Source: Metabacillus litoralis
Lineage (GTDB): Bacteria > Bacillota > Bacilli > Bacillales > Bacillaceae
DNA length: 64,000 bases
Direction: 5' to 3'
NCBI RefSeq assembly: GCF_020524045.1
Contig: NZ_JAIVKL010000005.1
Coordinates: forward strand, 248,001 to 312,000
In this document: piece after piece, positions 53,235 to 61,882 of the stretch
How positions within the stretch are numbered: the stretch's first letter is position 1
Layout of the letters: each line of letters begins with the position of its first letter
Program-made: the position numbers and the translations under genes
The notes under the pieces: generated by a model
What the model saw: the letters and a program-made list of their open reading frames with translations, nothing else
What the model was told of the DNA's origin: nothing
Databases searched by the model: none

Positions 53235-53576
53235 ATGGAATGTTCATGTAAGTCAAAAAGGGTAGTAGAAATCAAAGTAGAAGCAGATTTGGGAGCTGAT
53301 CCATTATGGTGTAATAAGTGTGGCATTAATTTAGATTTAGACCATTTTATGATATCAAATGAGTTGAAAGAAAAGTTAATCAATTGGATGAATCAATATG
53401 GAGAATGGATTGATTGGAGCACAGATACACTGATTCCAACTGCGAAAGAAATGGAAGATAGGCATAATACAGAAGGTGAAAATCTAACAAAATTGTTAGC
53501 AAAAGAGCTTGCTCCTGAAGTGAAAGTAGAATTTTCTCCTGCAACAATTGTTATGGTTTATAGGCAAAATACATAG
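53235..53576 (+). CDS. Small protein with CxC and CxxC cysteine pairs, unknown
   Basis: This soluble 113-residue protein starts MECSCKSK and has WCNKCGINLD at residues 26-35. The four cysteines could bind zinc as a small ribbon. An acidic helical part follows. AAAAGGAG precedes the ATG. I cannot name the family. It ends before a strong hairpin terminator. Confidence 0.65.
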   Translation: MECSCKSKRVVEIKVEADLGADPLWCNKCGINLDLDHFMISNELKEKLINWMNQYGEWIDWSTDTLIPTAKEMEDRHNTEGENLTKLLAKELAPEVKVEFSPATIVMVYRQNT

Positions 53577-53687
53577 TGTTAAAGTGGTATTGAACCGAGC
53601 AAATTTAAGAAGTTTAGAAATGTATTTTAAGATGCGAGCATTTAGTTGTCCCTTAATTTCAGCTAGTTAACATAATTTTAAAATAAA

Positions 53688-53739
53688 GCCAGAAAAGTTT
53701 TCTACCTTGGATTAAAAGGGAAAACCTTTCTGTTTTTTT
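53688..53739 (+). terminator. Terminator after the CxxC protein gene
   Basis: CAGAAAAGTTTTC pairs with GGAAAACCTTTCTG (one mismatch), followed by TTTTTTT. Confidence 0.8.
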
Positions 53740-53765
53740 AAAGCTAAGATTTTATATTTATAGAA

Positions 53766-54632
53766 TTATCCTAGCTCTGCTGCATATTTATTTAAGTCTT
53801 TACTCATTTTTTCGATTTCATCAATGAACGTTGAGATATCCTCTGTTGATGCAGCTTGATTTTTACCTACGTCTACGACTTTTTCAATAGAAGCAGAGAT
53901 TTCATCCATTGATTTTTGTATATTCGTTAATGTTGTTCGGATTTTTTCTGTTGAAGACACGGTCTCGTTTGAAAGCTTTCTAATTTCATTTGCTACAACT
54001 CCAAAACCTCTACCCATATCACCTGCACGTGCTGCTTCAATTGATGCATTTAATCCTAAAAGGTTTGTTTGATCAGCAATGCGTTTAATAAAGGTTAAAA
54101 CATCATCAGTATTTTTAACTTCTTCCTTTGCCTTTTTTGATTGAGAGAGAAGGGTATTACTGGTTTGGGAAAGATCTTCGGCACCTTCTGCGATAGTTGT
54201 TACACGATTATTTGCTTGAGTGATTGAAGTAACAATTTGATCTGAAATTCTGCGCAATTCCTTTTCATTTTGTTCTTGAATTTGAATAGCAATTGCACCA
54301 ACAATGATATTGTTTTCAATTAGTGGTGTAGCTAATCCTGTAAATGGAAAGCCGAAAAACTCGGCATCTACTTCCGTTCGAATAACTTTTCCGTTTTTGA
54401 CACAATCTGCTAATGGTTCTCTTGGATTAATTTTATGTCCAGGTCTTGCACCAATATCAATTTTTTTACCTGGAAGATAAAAAAGCCATTCTTGAGTATT
54501 TGTCACACCAATTGCAACGTGAGGAAGCATAGAATGAATAATTGGCAGGACCTTAATTACTGAATTTATTATATTTACATCCGTTAATGATGATCTGTTT
54601 GTGTTATTGTGTGGAGTGATTGTTTTCGACAT
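53766..54632 (-). CDS. Soluble chemoreceptor (YfmS-like)
   Basis: This 288-residue protein has no membrane segment. An N-terminal sensor-like domain (about residues 20-125; [40 protein letters not shown]) is followed by a short methyl-accepting signalling hairpin. The tip is [20 protein letters not shown] around residues 190-210. The coiled coil is much shorter than in membrane chemoreceptors. This is the architecture of the B. subtilis cytosolic receptor YfmS (286 residues). It should signal through CheA from the cytoplasm. The sensed signal is unknown. Confidence 0.83.
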   Translation of the reverse strand: MSKTITPHNNTNRSSLTDVNIINSVIKVLPIIHSMLPHVAIGVTNTQEWLFYLPGKKIDIGARPGHKINPREPLADCVKNGKVIRTEVDAEFFGFPFTGLATPLIENNIIVGAIAIQIQEQNEKELRRISDQIVTSITQANNRVTTIAEGAEDLSQTSNTLLSQSKKAKEEVKNTDDVLTFIKRIADQTNLLGLNASIEAARAGDMGRGFGVVANEIRKLSNETVSSTEKIRTTLTNIQKSMDEISASIEKVVDVGKNQAASTEDISTFIDEIEKMSKDLNKYAAELG

Positions 54633-54887
54633 TTTTTTCCCCCGATTTGTGTTTTCTTGAATCTTACTATATCTATTATACTAGTAATATCAAAGAAATA
54701 AATTAAATAGTCTTTTTTGCTTAGTTTTCTTTTGAATTTTGTTTTTTAGAGTGAATTCAGTTGTTTTATTAAACAAAAGAAAAATATTTCTTCGCTTACT
54801 GCTCAATGTAAGACATTGTTGCTAGTTTTCAAGATGTATGATTATGGATTAAGATAGAAGGAGACTACATAGAAAGAGGAACAAAGT

Positions 54888-55250
54888 ATGAGTGGAAATA
54901 TTTTATGGATTATTTATTTGGGACTTCTTGGAACGGCAGCTATCGGATTTTTAATAAAAGGAAAATATAAAACACTATTAACAAAAGTCGATTTTATCAT
55001 TTCAGTTATTACCTGGATTGGATTATTTGGTTATGTTACGAACATTCAACTGTTAACATCTTTAGTATGGAAAATAGTTTTCGTTGGAGGAATTACCTGG
55101 GACCTAATTTTTGGATTATTTATAGAAGATCATTATGAAAGTGAAGAACTTGAAGAAATACCTAAGACGCTAAGAATGGTGTTAACAACTATCATTTTAG
55201 TGATCTTTTTAGGGCCATTGTACTACGGTCTGTTTCATTATGCTTTTTAA
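54888..55250 (+). CDS. Small membrane protein, four helices, unknown
   Basis: This 120-residue protein has hydrophobic segments at about residues 5-23, 33-51, 56-78 and 94-115, with an acidic loop EDHYESEELEEIPK before the last. I do not recognise it. An AGAGG-like site (GAAAGAGG) lies ten bases before the ATG. It stands 58 bases before the YcgL-like gene on the same strand; co-transcription is possible. Confidence 0.65.
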   Translation: MSGNILWIIYLGLLGTAAIGFLIKGKYKTLLTKVDFIISVITWIGLFGYVTNIQLLTSLVWKIVFVGGITWDLIFGLFIEDHYESEELEEIPKTLRMVLTTIILVIFLGPLYYGLFHYAF

Positions 55251-55308
55251 GTCTCGAGTTTAAATTTAAATAAGTTAGATTAACATATGTAATCAAGAGG
55301 TGAACTAG

Positions 55309-56103
55309 ATGAAAAATCATATTTATGATGTAATTAAGAAAATTGAGGAAGACTTTGAGATTAAAGTTTTATATGCTTGTGAATCTGGCAGTCGCGCTTG
55401 GGGATTTCCTTCTAATGATAGTGATTATGATGTGAGATTTATTTATGTTCATAAGAAAGAATGGTATTTATCAATTGACCACAAAAGAGATGTCATTGAA
55501 ATCCCCAATAGGGATACTATTTCTATGGATGTTCATGATCTGCTAGATGTAAGTGGTTGGGAGTTAACCAAGGCACTGAGACTGTTTAGGAAATCAAATC
55601 CACCGTTATTAGAATGGCTTAGATCTAATATCGTTTATTATCAATCTTATACAACAATTGAGAAGATGAGGAGAATCGATTCGACTCTTTTTTCTCCAAA
55701 TTCATGCTTGTATCACTATTTAAATATGGCCAAAGGTAATTTTCGAGAATATCTTCAAGGAGAAGAAGTGAAAATTAAGAAATACTTTTATGTTCTCCGT
55801 CCAATATTAGCTGCAAAATGGATAGAAAAATATAACATGATTCCACCAATAGAATTTATCACATTACTTGAAGATATTATCCCTTCAGGACATCTTAAAA
55901 ACGAAGTTGTTACTTTACTAAATCGGAAGATAGCTGGAGAAGAAATGAAGCTAGAATCAAGAATAGAAGTGATTAATAATTACTTACAAGATGAAATTCA
56001 CCATTTAGAAGCATACGTCAAAAAAATCAATGGTAAATTATCAGATCCAACTTATTTATTGGATGAATTATTCAGAGAAACATTGGAAGAAATATGGAAT
56101 TGA
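55309..56103 (+). CDS. ycgL: Nucleotidyltransferase superfamily protein (YcgL-like)
   Basis: This 264-residue protein has the polymerase-beta-type nucleotidyltransferase signature GSRAWGFPSNDSDYDV, with Gly27-Ser28 and the metal-binding Asp39 and Asp41. A helical part follows. Size and pattern match B. subtilis YcgL (COG3541). The third acidic residue may be Asp in TISMDVHDL. The target molecule of this family is unknown. AGAGGTG precedes the ATG. Confidence 0.82.
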   Translation: MKNHIYDVIKKIEEDFEIKVLYACESGSRAWGFPSNDSDYDVRFIYVHKKEWYLSIDHKRDVIEIPNRDTISMDVHDLLDVSGWELTKALRLFRKSNPPLLEWLRSNIVYYQSYTTIEKMRRIDSTLFSPNSCLYHYLNMAKGNFREYLQGEEVKIKKYFYVLRPILAAKWIEKYNMIPPIEFITLLEDIIPSGHLKNEVVTLLNRKIAGEEMKLESRIEVINNYLQDEIHHLEAYVKKINGKLSDPTYLLDELFRETLEEIWN

Positions 56104-56182
56104 GTTTTGACTTCATGACAAAATGTATTTGAGATCTTCTTGAGCAGCAGTTTTTTGATATCAAATAGCATAAAAAGATATA

Positions 56183-56231
56183 AAAAAGGTGAGTTATAAG
56201 TAAATTTCCGCTTATAACTCACCTTTTTTTA
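56183..56231 (+). terminator. Strong terminator after the YcgL-like gene
   Basis: AAAAAGGTGAGTTATAAG pairs perfectly with CTTATAACTCACCTTTTT around a 10-base loop and ends in TTTTTTT. Confidence 0.93.
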
Positions 56232-56270
56232 TTGTTTAGGAAATTATAAAATTCTTTAACTGTGGATAAC

Positions 56271-56401
56271 GCACGGCATCCAGCTCCAGCGCCTAGCCCC
56301 TCGAGGTCATAAGTCAATTTAGAATTGAAGGCCAAGAACGCCTTCTATTCTAGATCGTCTTATGCTTGTCGGGGCTGACCAAGGCGCTTGCGCTTTTGTT
56401 C
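56271..56401. repeat. Dispersed repeat (GCGCCTAGCCCCTCG family), well-kept copy
   Basis: CATCCAGCTCCAGCGCCTAG, CCCCTCGAGG, GCTTGTCGGGGCTGACC and AAGGCGCTTGCGCTTTTG are visible; GCGCCT/AGGCGC and CCCC/GGGG ends can pair. G/C content is far above the surroundings. The decayed copy is at 10490-10681. I recall near-identical intergenic repeats from other Bacillus genomes. Confidence 0.75.
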
Positions 56402-56408
56402 CTATTTA

Positions 56409-58115
56409 TTAGGATTTGAATTTTCTTACTAATCCATTGAGGTCTTCTGCTAATTTGGATAAATTTTCTGCATTAGAAGATATTTCTTCCATTGAGCTAC
56501 TTGTTTGTTGAACAGAAGCAGATGTTTGTTCAATTCCTGCTGCTGATTCTTCAGAAATAGATGCGATATTATCAATAGAATGACCCATATCTCCACAATC
56601 ATGATCAATTTCTTTTAATCTGTTGGAGACATCCTGGACTTGATTGACAACAGCTGATATAGCTAATTTAATATCTTCAAACGTTTTACCTGTTGTTTCA
56701 ATAGAAGATGAACCTTTTTCAACTTCTTCGTATCCAGATTCTAAAGATGATACGACAGTATTTGATTCAATTTGAATACTCTCTACGATTTCAGTAATGT
56801 TTGCTACTGAGTCTGTTACTTCTACAGCTAATTTTCTCACTTCATCAGCTACTACTGCAAAGCCTTTCCCGTGCTCTCCTGCGCGAGCAGCTTCGATTGC
56901 TGCGTTTAGAGCAAGTAAATTTGTTTGCTCAGCAATTGATTGAATAACACCAACTAAATTGGAGATTTCTTTGGATTTTGTATCAAGTTGCTTCACCTTA
57001 TCTACAGAACTTTTGACAATTTGATTTATATTTTGCATTTGATTAATAGAAGATCTCATTAAAGAACTTCCTTTTTCTGTTAATCCCAAAACAGAATGAG
57101 ATGATGTGACAATGTTTTCACCGTAGGAATTTGATTCTTGAATTTTGCCTATAAAAGAGACCATAATTTCAGCAAGATCTGTTGAAGCATTTGCTTGTGA
57201 TTCTGAACCTGCAGAAAGTTCTTGCATTGTCGCTGCAACTTGGTTGCTTCCATCTTTTACTTCATTTGCAGATTGAGTTAATTCCTCACTTTGTGTTGAA
57301 ACTACTTCAGAAACATTGGTTATTTGTTGCACCATATCCTTTAGGTTAGCTAGCATTTCATTCATCGCAGTACTTAGTTGAGCGATCTCATCTTTTCCTG
57401 AGTATGTATTTTTTTCGATTGATAAATTACCTTCAGAAATCTCTTTAGCCATATCAATAACTGAAGTTAATCCTTTTTGAACGATACGGTTAACAATAAG
57501 TACGATACCGACTCCAACAATAATAGAAATAGTAATACAAATGATTAAAGTATAAATGGATTGCTGAATACTATTTTTAGTGTTTTCCATCGCTGTATCA
57601 CGTTGTTCATTAATAAGTGCTCTTAAATCATCTAATAATCTAGTCGAAGCACTTCTTAAAATTTGTGTATGTTCTCTGTTCGATAAGATAGCCGCTGTAT
57701 TTCCTTTATTAACCGCTGGAACGATTTCATTTAAGAATATGTCATTTACTTTTTGATCATTTTTTGCTATTAAATTAAATAATTCTTCTTCCTTTTTTGT
57801 ATCAATAGATTTTTGAAGTTCTTCCTGAAGTTTATTAAACTGGTTTCTTCCTTCTTCAAATTCTTTAATATAGTTATCATTTCTATTGTTAATATAATCG
57901 GCAATTCTAATATCCTTACTAGAGAAGAGTGCGGACATTTCTTCTGTTTTAACAGCCCTTTCACTTCTCCTCTCCAATGCATTAAGTTCCTCTTTTACAC
58001 TTTGCATTTGTCCGAAAATAATCAATGCGGATATTCCAAAAAGAGCTATTGAAAAGATTAAAGCTATACTATATTTCCAACCTATTTTGACATTCTTCAA
58101 AAGTTTTAATAACAT
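56409..58115 (-). CDS. Methyl-accepting chemotaxis protein with four-helix-bundle sensor
   Basis: This 568-residue chemoreceptor has membrane helices at about residues 13-32 and 187-208. An extracytoplasmic all-helical 4HB_MCP domain lies between them, followed by a HAMP domain (about 210-262). The methyl-accepting coiled coil has its tip at about 395-430 ([26 protein letters not shown]). The C-terminus ends in [10 protein letters not shown], like the [10 protein letters not shown] of the other membrane receptor here. Ligand unknown. It stands alone between a dispersed repeat and a MITE-like element. Confidence 0.92.
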   Translation of the reverse strand: MLLKLLKNVKIGWKYSIALIFSIALFGISALIIFGQMQSVKEELNALERRSERAVKTEEMSALFSSKDIRIADYINNRNDNYIKEFEEGRNQFNKLQEELQKSIDTKKEEELFNLIAKNDQKVNDIFLNEIVPAVNKGNTAAILSNREHTQILRSASTRLLDDLRALINEQRDTAMENTKNSIQQSIYTLIICITISIIVGVGIVLIVNRIVQKGLTSVIDMAKEISEGNLSIEKNTYSGKDEIAQLSTAMNEMLANLKDMVQQITNVSEVVSTQSEELTQSANEVKDGSNQVAATMQELSAGSESQANASTDLAEIMVSFIGKIQESNSYGENIVTSSHSVLGLTEKGSSLMRSSINQMQNINQIVKSSVDKVKQLDTKSKEISNLVGVIQSIAEQTNLLALNAAIEAARAGEHGKGFAVVADEVRKLAVEVTDSVANITEIVESIQIESNTVVSSLESGYEEVEKGSSSIETTGKTFEDIKLAISAVVNQVQDVSNRLKEIDHDCGDMGHSIDNIASISEESAAGIEQTSASVQQTSSSMEEISSNAENLSKLAEDLNGLVRKFKS

Positions 58116-58198
58116 GTTAAATCTCCTTATGACTAAATTTATGTGATATTTTTATATATCGACATAATACTGTGTTATTTTAATACATGGCTCTGTTA

Positions 58199-58447
58199 AA
58201 CTTTGTTGTTGATTTCCGTTACATGCATTCGCTTTCCCGGGAAAAAAGTACCTTTTTTCCTAGGGAAGAATAATGAAAAAGCCCAACTACCGGCTTTTTC
58301 AAACTGCAATTCTTCCTAGGTCAGGGAGCCTCCTCGGCGCAAGCGCCTGTGGGGTCTCCCTTTGACACGCTTCTCTAAGCAGGAGTCTCATGTATTCACC
58401 TCCAATCAACAAAGTGCTAATAATCAACATTAAGCTTTAACATAGCC
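58199..58447 (+). mobile_element. MITE-like element, family 2, complete (249 bp, TSD TAATACAT)
   Basis: The element begins GGCTCTGTTAAACTTTGTTG, ends TTAAGCTTTAACATAGCC and is flanked by TAATACAT at 58191-58198 and 58448-58455. Inside are a perfect hairpin GAAAAAGCC/GGCTTTTTC and a G/C-rich CTCGGCGCAAGCGCCTG palindrome. No coding capacity. Fragments occur at 15767-15877 and 19860-20035. The ends recall family 1 (GGCTsTKTT). Confidence 0.88.
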
Positions 58448-58571
58448 TAATACATAAACCTAATTTAAAATAGTAGTGGATATAAGTATCTCTCCACTCT
58501 AGATATTCTTGAGTTTGAGTGCTTTTAAAAATGTAGTAGATATAATGTAAACTTTAGTATGAGGTGAATGA

Positions 58572-59042
58572 ATGAATAATCATGTGAAAAGTGTTTTACA
58601 TCAAATAGAATTTGCATTAAAAACATTGATGCTAATTATGGATGAGTTAGAGAATGTAGACCTCATTAAAAGACCTACAGGAAACAAGCAATCAGTTGGA
58701 GAATTATTAGAGCATATAGTAAAAATTTGTGAGGCGGATGTTATGATTGCAAATTCTGCAAAAGAGCATGAAATGATAAGCTATTATTCTAGTAATTCTT
58801 ATAAAAATATTGAGGAAATGAGAACGGCAATGAAGAATAATTTCAATAAATTAGAACGTTATTATCTAAATTTATCAGAGAAAGAACTTACAGAAAAAGC
58901 AACATCATATTGGGGTGTTACTTATACAAAATTTGAATGGCTTTTAGAAATTTTAGTACATATATATCATCATCGAGGACAGTTACATGCAATACTTACA
59001 CATTGTTGTGGTAAAAATATTAAAATTCCTTTATTTGAATAA
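58572..59042 (+). CDS. DinB-family four-helix protein
   Basis: This 156-residue, mostly helical protein has histidines placed as in the DinB/YfiT metal-binding superfamily: His48 in LLEHIVKICE and the pair in HIYHHRGQLHAIL near the end. Members bind a divalent metal; many are thiol-dependent transferases or of unknown role. GAGGTGAATGA precedes the ATG. Reaction unknown. Confidence 0.8.
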   Translation: MNNHVKSVLHQIEFALKTLMLIMDELENVDLIKRPTGNKQSVGELLEHIVKICEADVMIANSAKEHEMISYYSSNSYKNIEEMRTAMKNNFNKLERYYLNLSEKELTEKATSYWGVTYTKFEWLLEILVHIYHHRGQLHAILTHCCGKNIKIPLFE

Positions 59043-59119
59043 TAAACAATCGAATGACTTAAAGGAAATCGTATATACATAGAGAATGAAATATAGAGGA
59101 AATTGTTAAGGAGAGAAAA

Positions 59120-59631
59120 ATGGAACTAAAATATAATTTAACAGAAGAAGATTATTTGCATTTTAATTTATTTCATATAAAAAACTCAAAAGCTGGTCAG
59201 AATTCATTAATCATTCAAAGATATTCAACACCGATTATGTTTATTGGTATGTCATTTTTATTTTCTACTATTTTGGATATTCCTTTTTTGGTTATGTTTT
59301 TCCTCTTTTTGTGATGGGGGTTTTATGGTTTATTTTTTATCCCAAATTTTTCTTTAACACTGTGAAACGAAATGTGAAGAAAATGATGAAGGAAGGAAAA
59401 AATGAAGGGTTATTAGGAGACCATGTAATGTTATTATCTGATGAAGAAATTGTTGACATAACGTCAACTGGTGAAACAAAAGTAAAATGGGTAGGTATTA
59501 AATCTTTTAAAGAAGACAGCAGTTATTTTTATTTGTATAACAGCTCGGTAAGTTCGTACATTATTCCAAAAAGAAATTTACCAAATGAAAAAGCTTTTAG
59601 GACACTAGTGGATTCAAGGACATCTTTTTAG
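59120..59631 (+). pseudogene. YcxB-like membrane protein, split by a frameshift
   Basis: Two overlapping frames, 59120-59314 and 59311-59631, make one YcxB-type protein. The first has a polar N-terminus (YNLTEEDYLHFNLFHIKNS) and the start of a helical hairpin. The second has the rest of the hairpin and a beta-rich cytoplasmic domain (TSTGETKVKWVGIKSFKEDS, YFYLYNSSVSSYIIPKR). A one-base change at CTCTTTTTGTGATGGGGG (about 59299-59318) explains the break; one more T would restore about 171 residues. AAGGAGAG precedes the ATG. It may be a true mutation or a homopolymer sequencing error. Confidence 0.78.
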
Positions 59632-59726
59632 GAGCTGTTGCTGCAACCTGACTATGCAATGCAATCAATAACAAATATCGTTCCAATATAGCACCTTACA
59701 AAATTGTTCATATATGAAGAGTTAAT

Positions 59727-59760
59727 AAGCTTTACTCTCTAGTAAGGCTTTTTGTTTTTT
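59727..59760 (+). terminator. Terminator after the YcxB-like gene
   Basis: AAGCTTTACT and AGTAAGGCTT pair with one wobble across CTCT, followed by TTTGTTTTTTT. Confidence 0.8.
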
Positions 59761-59903
59761 TGAAATGAAGATCAAAAAACAAATATTTTGTCGAAAAGAT
59801 GGTTTTTGAAAATTGTATTTTTTAGGTGAAAAGTCCCAGTTAAGGTGTATAATGAAATATGAAATAGTTGTCTGTTAAGTTTTATTGAAGAGAGGGATTT
59901 TCA

Positions 59904-60998
59904 GTGGAGAAGCATAATCTTTCAAGAATGGATTATAAACAATGGTTTGAGAAAATCCTTGGATTTTATTGGTTTATGGTGTTGATCTCTCTATTAGGTC
60001 AATGTATCGGTTTGATGTTAACTATTATTTACTATCCAGACGGAGTAGTTAGTTTTCTTTTATTTAAAATTATTTTGCCAACAAGTCTCCAAATTATCAT
60101 TATGCTAGTTTGTATATTTATTATAAAAAGAAAGAAAATATATAGTTCTAGGTTTTTGACTATAACAGGTACTTTAATAGCACTTGTTATTATACTTACG
60201 CACCCTGAGGTTCCTGGTTTACAGGTGATGTTGTTATTACCGATGTCAGTAGCTTTAATTTACTTTGATAAAAGCAAACTACGTTTTAGCTTTGTTGTTA
60301 ATATAATCGCATTAACAAGTATTTATTTATTGCCAACTATAAGAGTTTCTGTAACAGAGTATGAATATTTTTCATACTTACTTGCACTAATTGCTGGCTA
60401 TTTTATTTATTTAGCCATACTTGAAAGAGGAAATGAAGTACTCGAAATTGTTAAAAAAGCTTCTGAAAAGGAAAAAGAATTACTTGTTAAAAGTACTATG
60501 ATGGAAAGACTGACGAAGATTGATGCACTTACAAATTTATATAACCATAAAACATTTCAGGAATATTTGGATCAGTTTGTAGAACAAAGTTTGAAATATG
60601 AAATGCCTTTACAGCTAGCAATTTTGGATATAGATAACTTTAAAGCAATTAATGATACATACGGCCACAGTGTCGGTGACTTAGTATTAAAGAGGTTGGC
60701 AGATGAAATTGTTGGAAAGGTAACTGAGAACGATATCGTAGCGCGCTATGGTGGGGAAGAGTTTGCTCTTTTATTAACGAACAAAAGTATTGAAGAAACG
60801 TATCAACTTATTGAAGACATTCGATTACATATTGCTAGGTTAAATCATGAAGAAATGAAAGATGTAAAAGTGACTGTTAGTATCGGATTAAAGGACTTTA
60901 AAGCTAGCCTTACAAAGCTCGATTTTTTTCAGAAAACAGATGCTTTACTTTATAAGGCAAAACGAAACGGTAAAAATCAAGTGATCGTTGAAAAATAA
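59904..60998 (+). CDS. Membrane diguanylate cyclase (GGDEF)
   Basis: This 364-residue protein has about six membrane helices in the first 175 residues, a short coiled coil and a GGDEF domain with the active-site motif GGEEF in VARYGGEEFALLL (about residues 282-286). It should make cyclic di-GMP from two GTP. The position of the inhibitory RxxD site, five residues before the motif, reads TEND, so product inhibition is probably absent. The start is GTG with AGAGGGA at 59890-59896. The membrane part may sense a small molecule. No EAL domain is present. Confidence 0.9.
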   Translation: MEKHNLSRMDYKQWFEKILGFYWFMVLISLLGQCIGLMLTIIYYPDGVVSFLLFKIILPTSLQIIIMLVCIFIIKRKKIYSSRFLTITGTLIALVIILTHPEVPGLQVMLLLPMSVALIYFDKSKLRFSFVVNIIALTSIYLLPTIRVSVTEYEYFSYLLALIAGYFIYLAILERGNEVLEIVKKASEKEKELLVKSTMMERLTKIDALTNLYNHKTFQEYLDQFVEQSLKYEMPLQLAILDIDNFKAINDTYGHSVGDLVLKRLADEIVGKVTENDIVARYGGEEFALLLTNKSIEETYQLIEDIRLHIARLNHEEMKDVKVTVSIGLKDFKASLTKLDFFQKTDALLYKAKRNGKNQVIVEK

Positions 60999-61010
60999 TT
61001 TATATTACAG

Positions 61011-61044
61011 AGAAAACCTTTTCAGAGATGAAAGGGTTTTTGGC
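61011..61044 (+). terminator. Terminator of the diguanylate cyclase gene
   Basis: GAAAACCTTTTCA pairs with TGAAAGGGTTTTT, followed by GGCTTTTTAT. Confidence 0.8.
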
Positions 61045-61125
61045 TTTTTATCTAACGTAAAGTGAAAAGGTTAAGAAGACCTTGAATGCTGTTTGGAGTA
61101 TCGAAATATGTCGGAAAATGACTAA

Positions 61126-61205
61126 TCGAAGATAAATCAGTAGAGTCGAAGATAAATTAGAAAAATCGAAGATAAATCAGTGAAATCGAAGATAAAATAA
61201 ATAAC
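61126..61205. repeat. 20-bp tandem repeat, TCGAAGATAAA x4
   Basis: TCGAAGATAAA starts at 61126, 61146, 61166 and 61186, exactly 20 bp apart; the fill-in bases vary. No coding frame is likely. The following 220 bases up to the Fur-box promoter hold nothing recognised. Confidence 0.88.
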
Positions 61206-61424
61206 CGTGAAAGATCTCTAAAAAAATTCTCCTATAATTACCGCAATTGAAAAATTTTAATTTCCTTCTAGTCAAACTTTTACTCAATAACAACAATTAG
61301 CAATGTGGAGATCCATAAATTCAACTCAATTAGGAGCATATAAAGAATTTGTTATGTAGCTATTATTTTATATGAAATTCAGCAACATTTTTAGTAGGTA
61401 TTTACCACTATTTAGTATTTACTA

Positions 61425-61454
61425 TTGATAACGATTATCATTATCGACTATAAT
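61425..61454 (+). promoter_or_regulatory. Fur box overlapping the hmoA-like promoter
   Basis: GATAACGATTATCATTATC at 61427-61445 matches the 19-bp Fur consensus GATAATGATAATCATTATC at 17 positions. It overlaps TTGATA (-35, 61425-61430) and reaches to TATAAT (-10, 61449-61454). Repression under iron sufficiency is expected. Confidence 0.9.
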
Positions 61455-61498
61455 ACTACTAGATATCACTAATTTAGAAATGGGAGGTAACATCAAAT

Positions 61499-61831
61499 AT
61501 GTTTATTCAATTAAAGACAATTACTGTGACCGAAGGAAATGCGGACAAAATGGTGGAGCGTTTTGCTGGAGAAGGAATCATAGAACAACAGCCTGGTTTT
61601 ATCGATCTTAGCATATTAAAGAAAAAGCAAAGAAAGGGTGATGAGGAAGTGAAAATAATGATTCGTTGGGAATCTGAAAGTTCTTGGAAAGCTTGGGAAA
61701 CAAGCGAAGTTCATCTTGCAGGACATAAAGCAAACCGTGGGAAATCATCACCGTCTTTTATTATTGATAGCCGACAAGATATCTATCATGTTCTGGGTCA
61801 AAAAGAATATAAAAAACCCACAGAAGTCTAA
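61499..61831 (+). CDS. hmoA: Heme-degrading monooxygenase, IsdG/HmoA family
   Basis: This 110-residue ferredoxin-like (ABM) fold protein has the start MFIQLKTITVTEGNADKMVE, and Trp66 and His76 stand at the places of the catalytic Trp and the heme ligand His of IsdG-type enzymes. The third IsdG residue, an Asn near position 7, is Thr here; the relative B. subtilis HmoA is the closer model. It opens heme to release iron in the cytosol. GGGAGGT precedes the ATG, and a Fur box covers its promoter. It converges with iron-siderophore permease genes. Confidence 0.87.
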   Translation: MFIQLKTITVTEGNADKMVERFAGEGIIEQQPGFIDLSILKKKQRKGDEEVKIMIRWESESSWKAWETSEVHLAGHKANRGKSSPSFIIDSRQDIYHVLGQKEYKKPTEV

Positions 61832-61837
61832 TAATAT

Positions 61838-61875
61838 TTGGAACACCTATTTATTTAAGTAAATGGGTGTTCCAA
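61838..61875. terminator. Bidirectional hairpin between hmoA-like and permease genes
   Basis: TTGGAACACCTATTTA and TAAATGGGTGTTCCAA form a long stem with few mismatches. T-runs are short on both sides, so strength is uncertain. Confidence 0.7.
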
Positions 61876-61882
61876 GGCTGGA

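Noticed and set aside
59299-59320. Programmed -1 frameshift in the YcxB-like gene
   Set aside because: CTTTTTG is not a good X-XXY-YYZ heptamer and no downstream stimulatory structure is seen; a base deletion is simpler.
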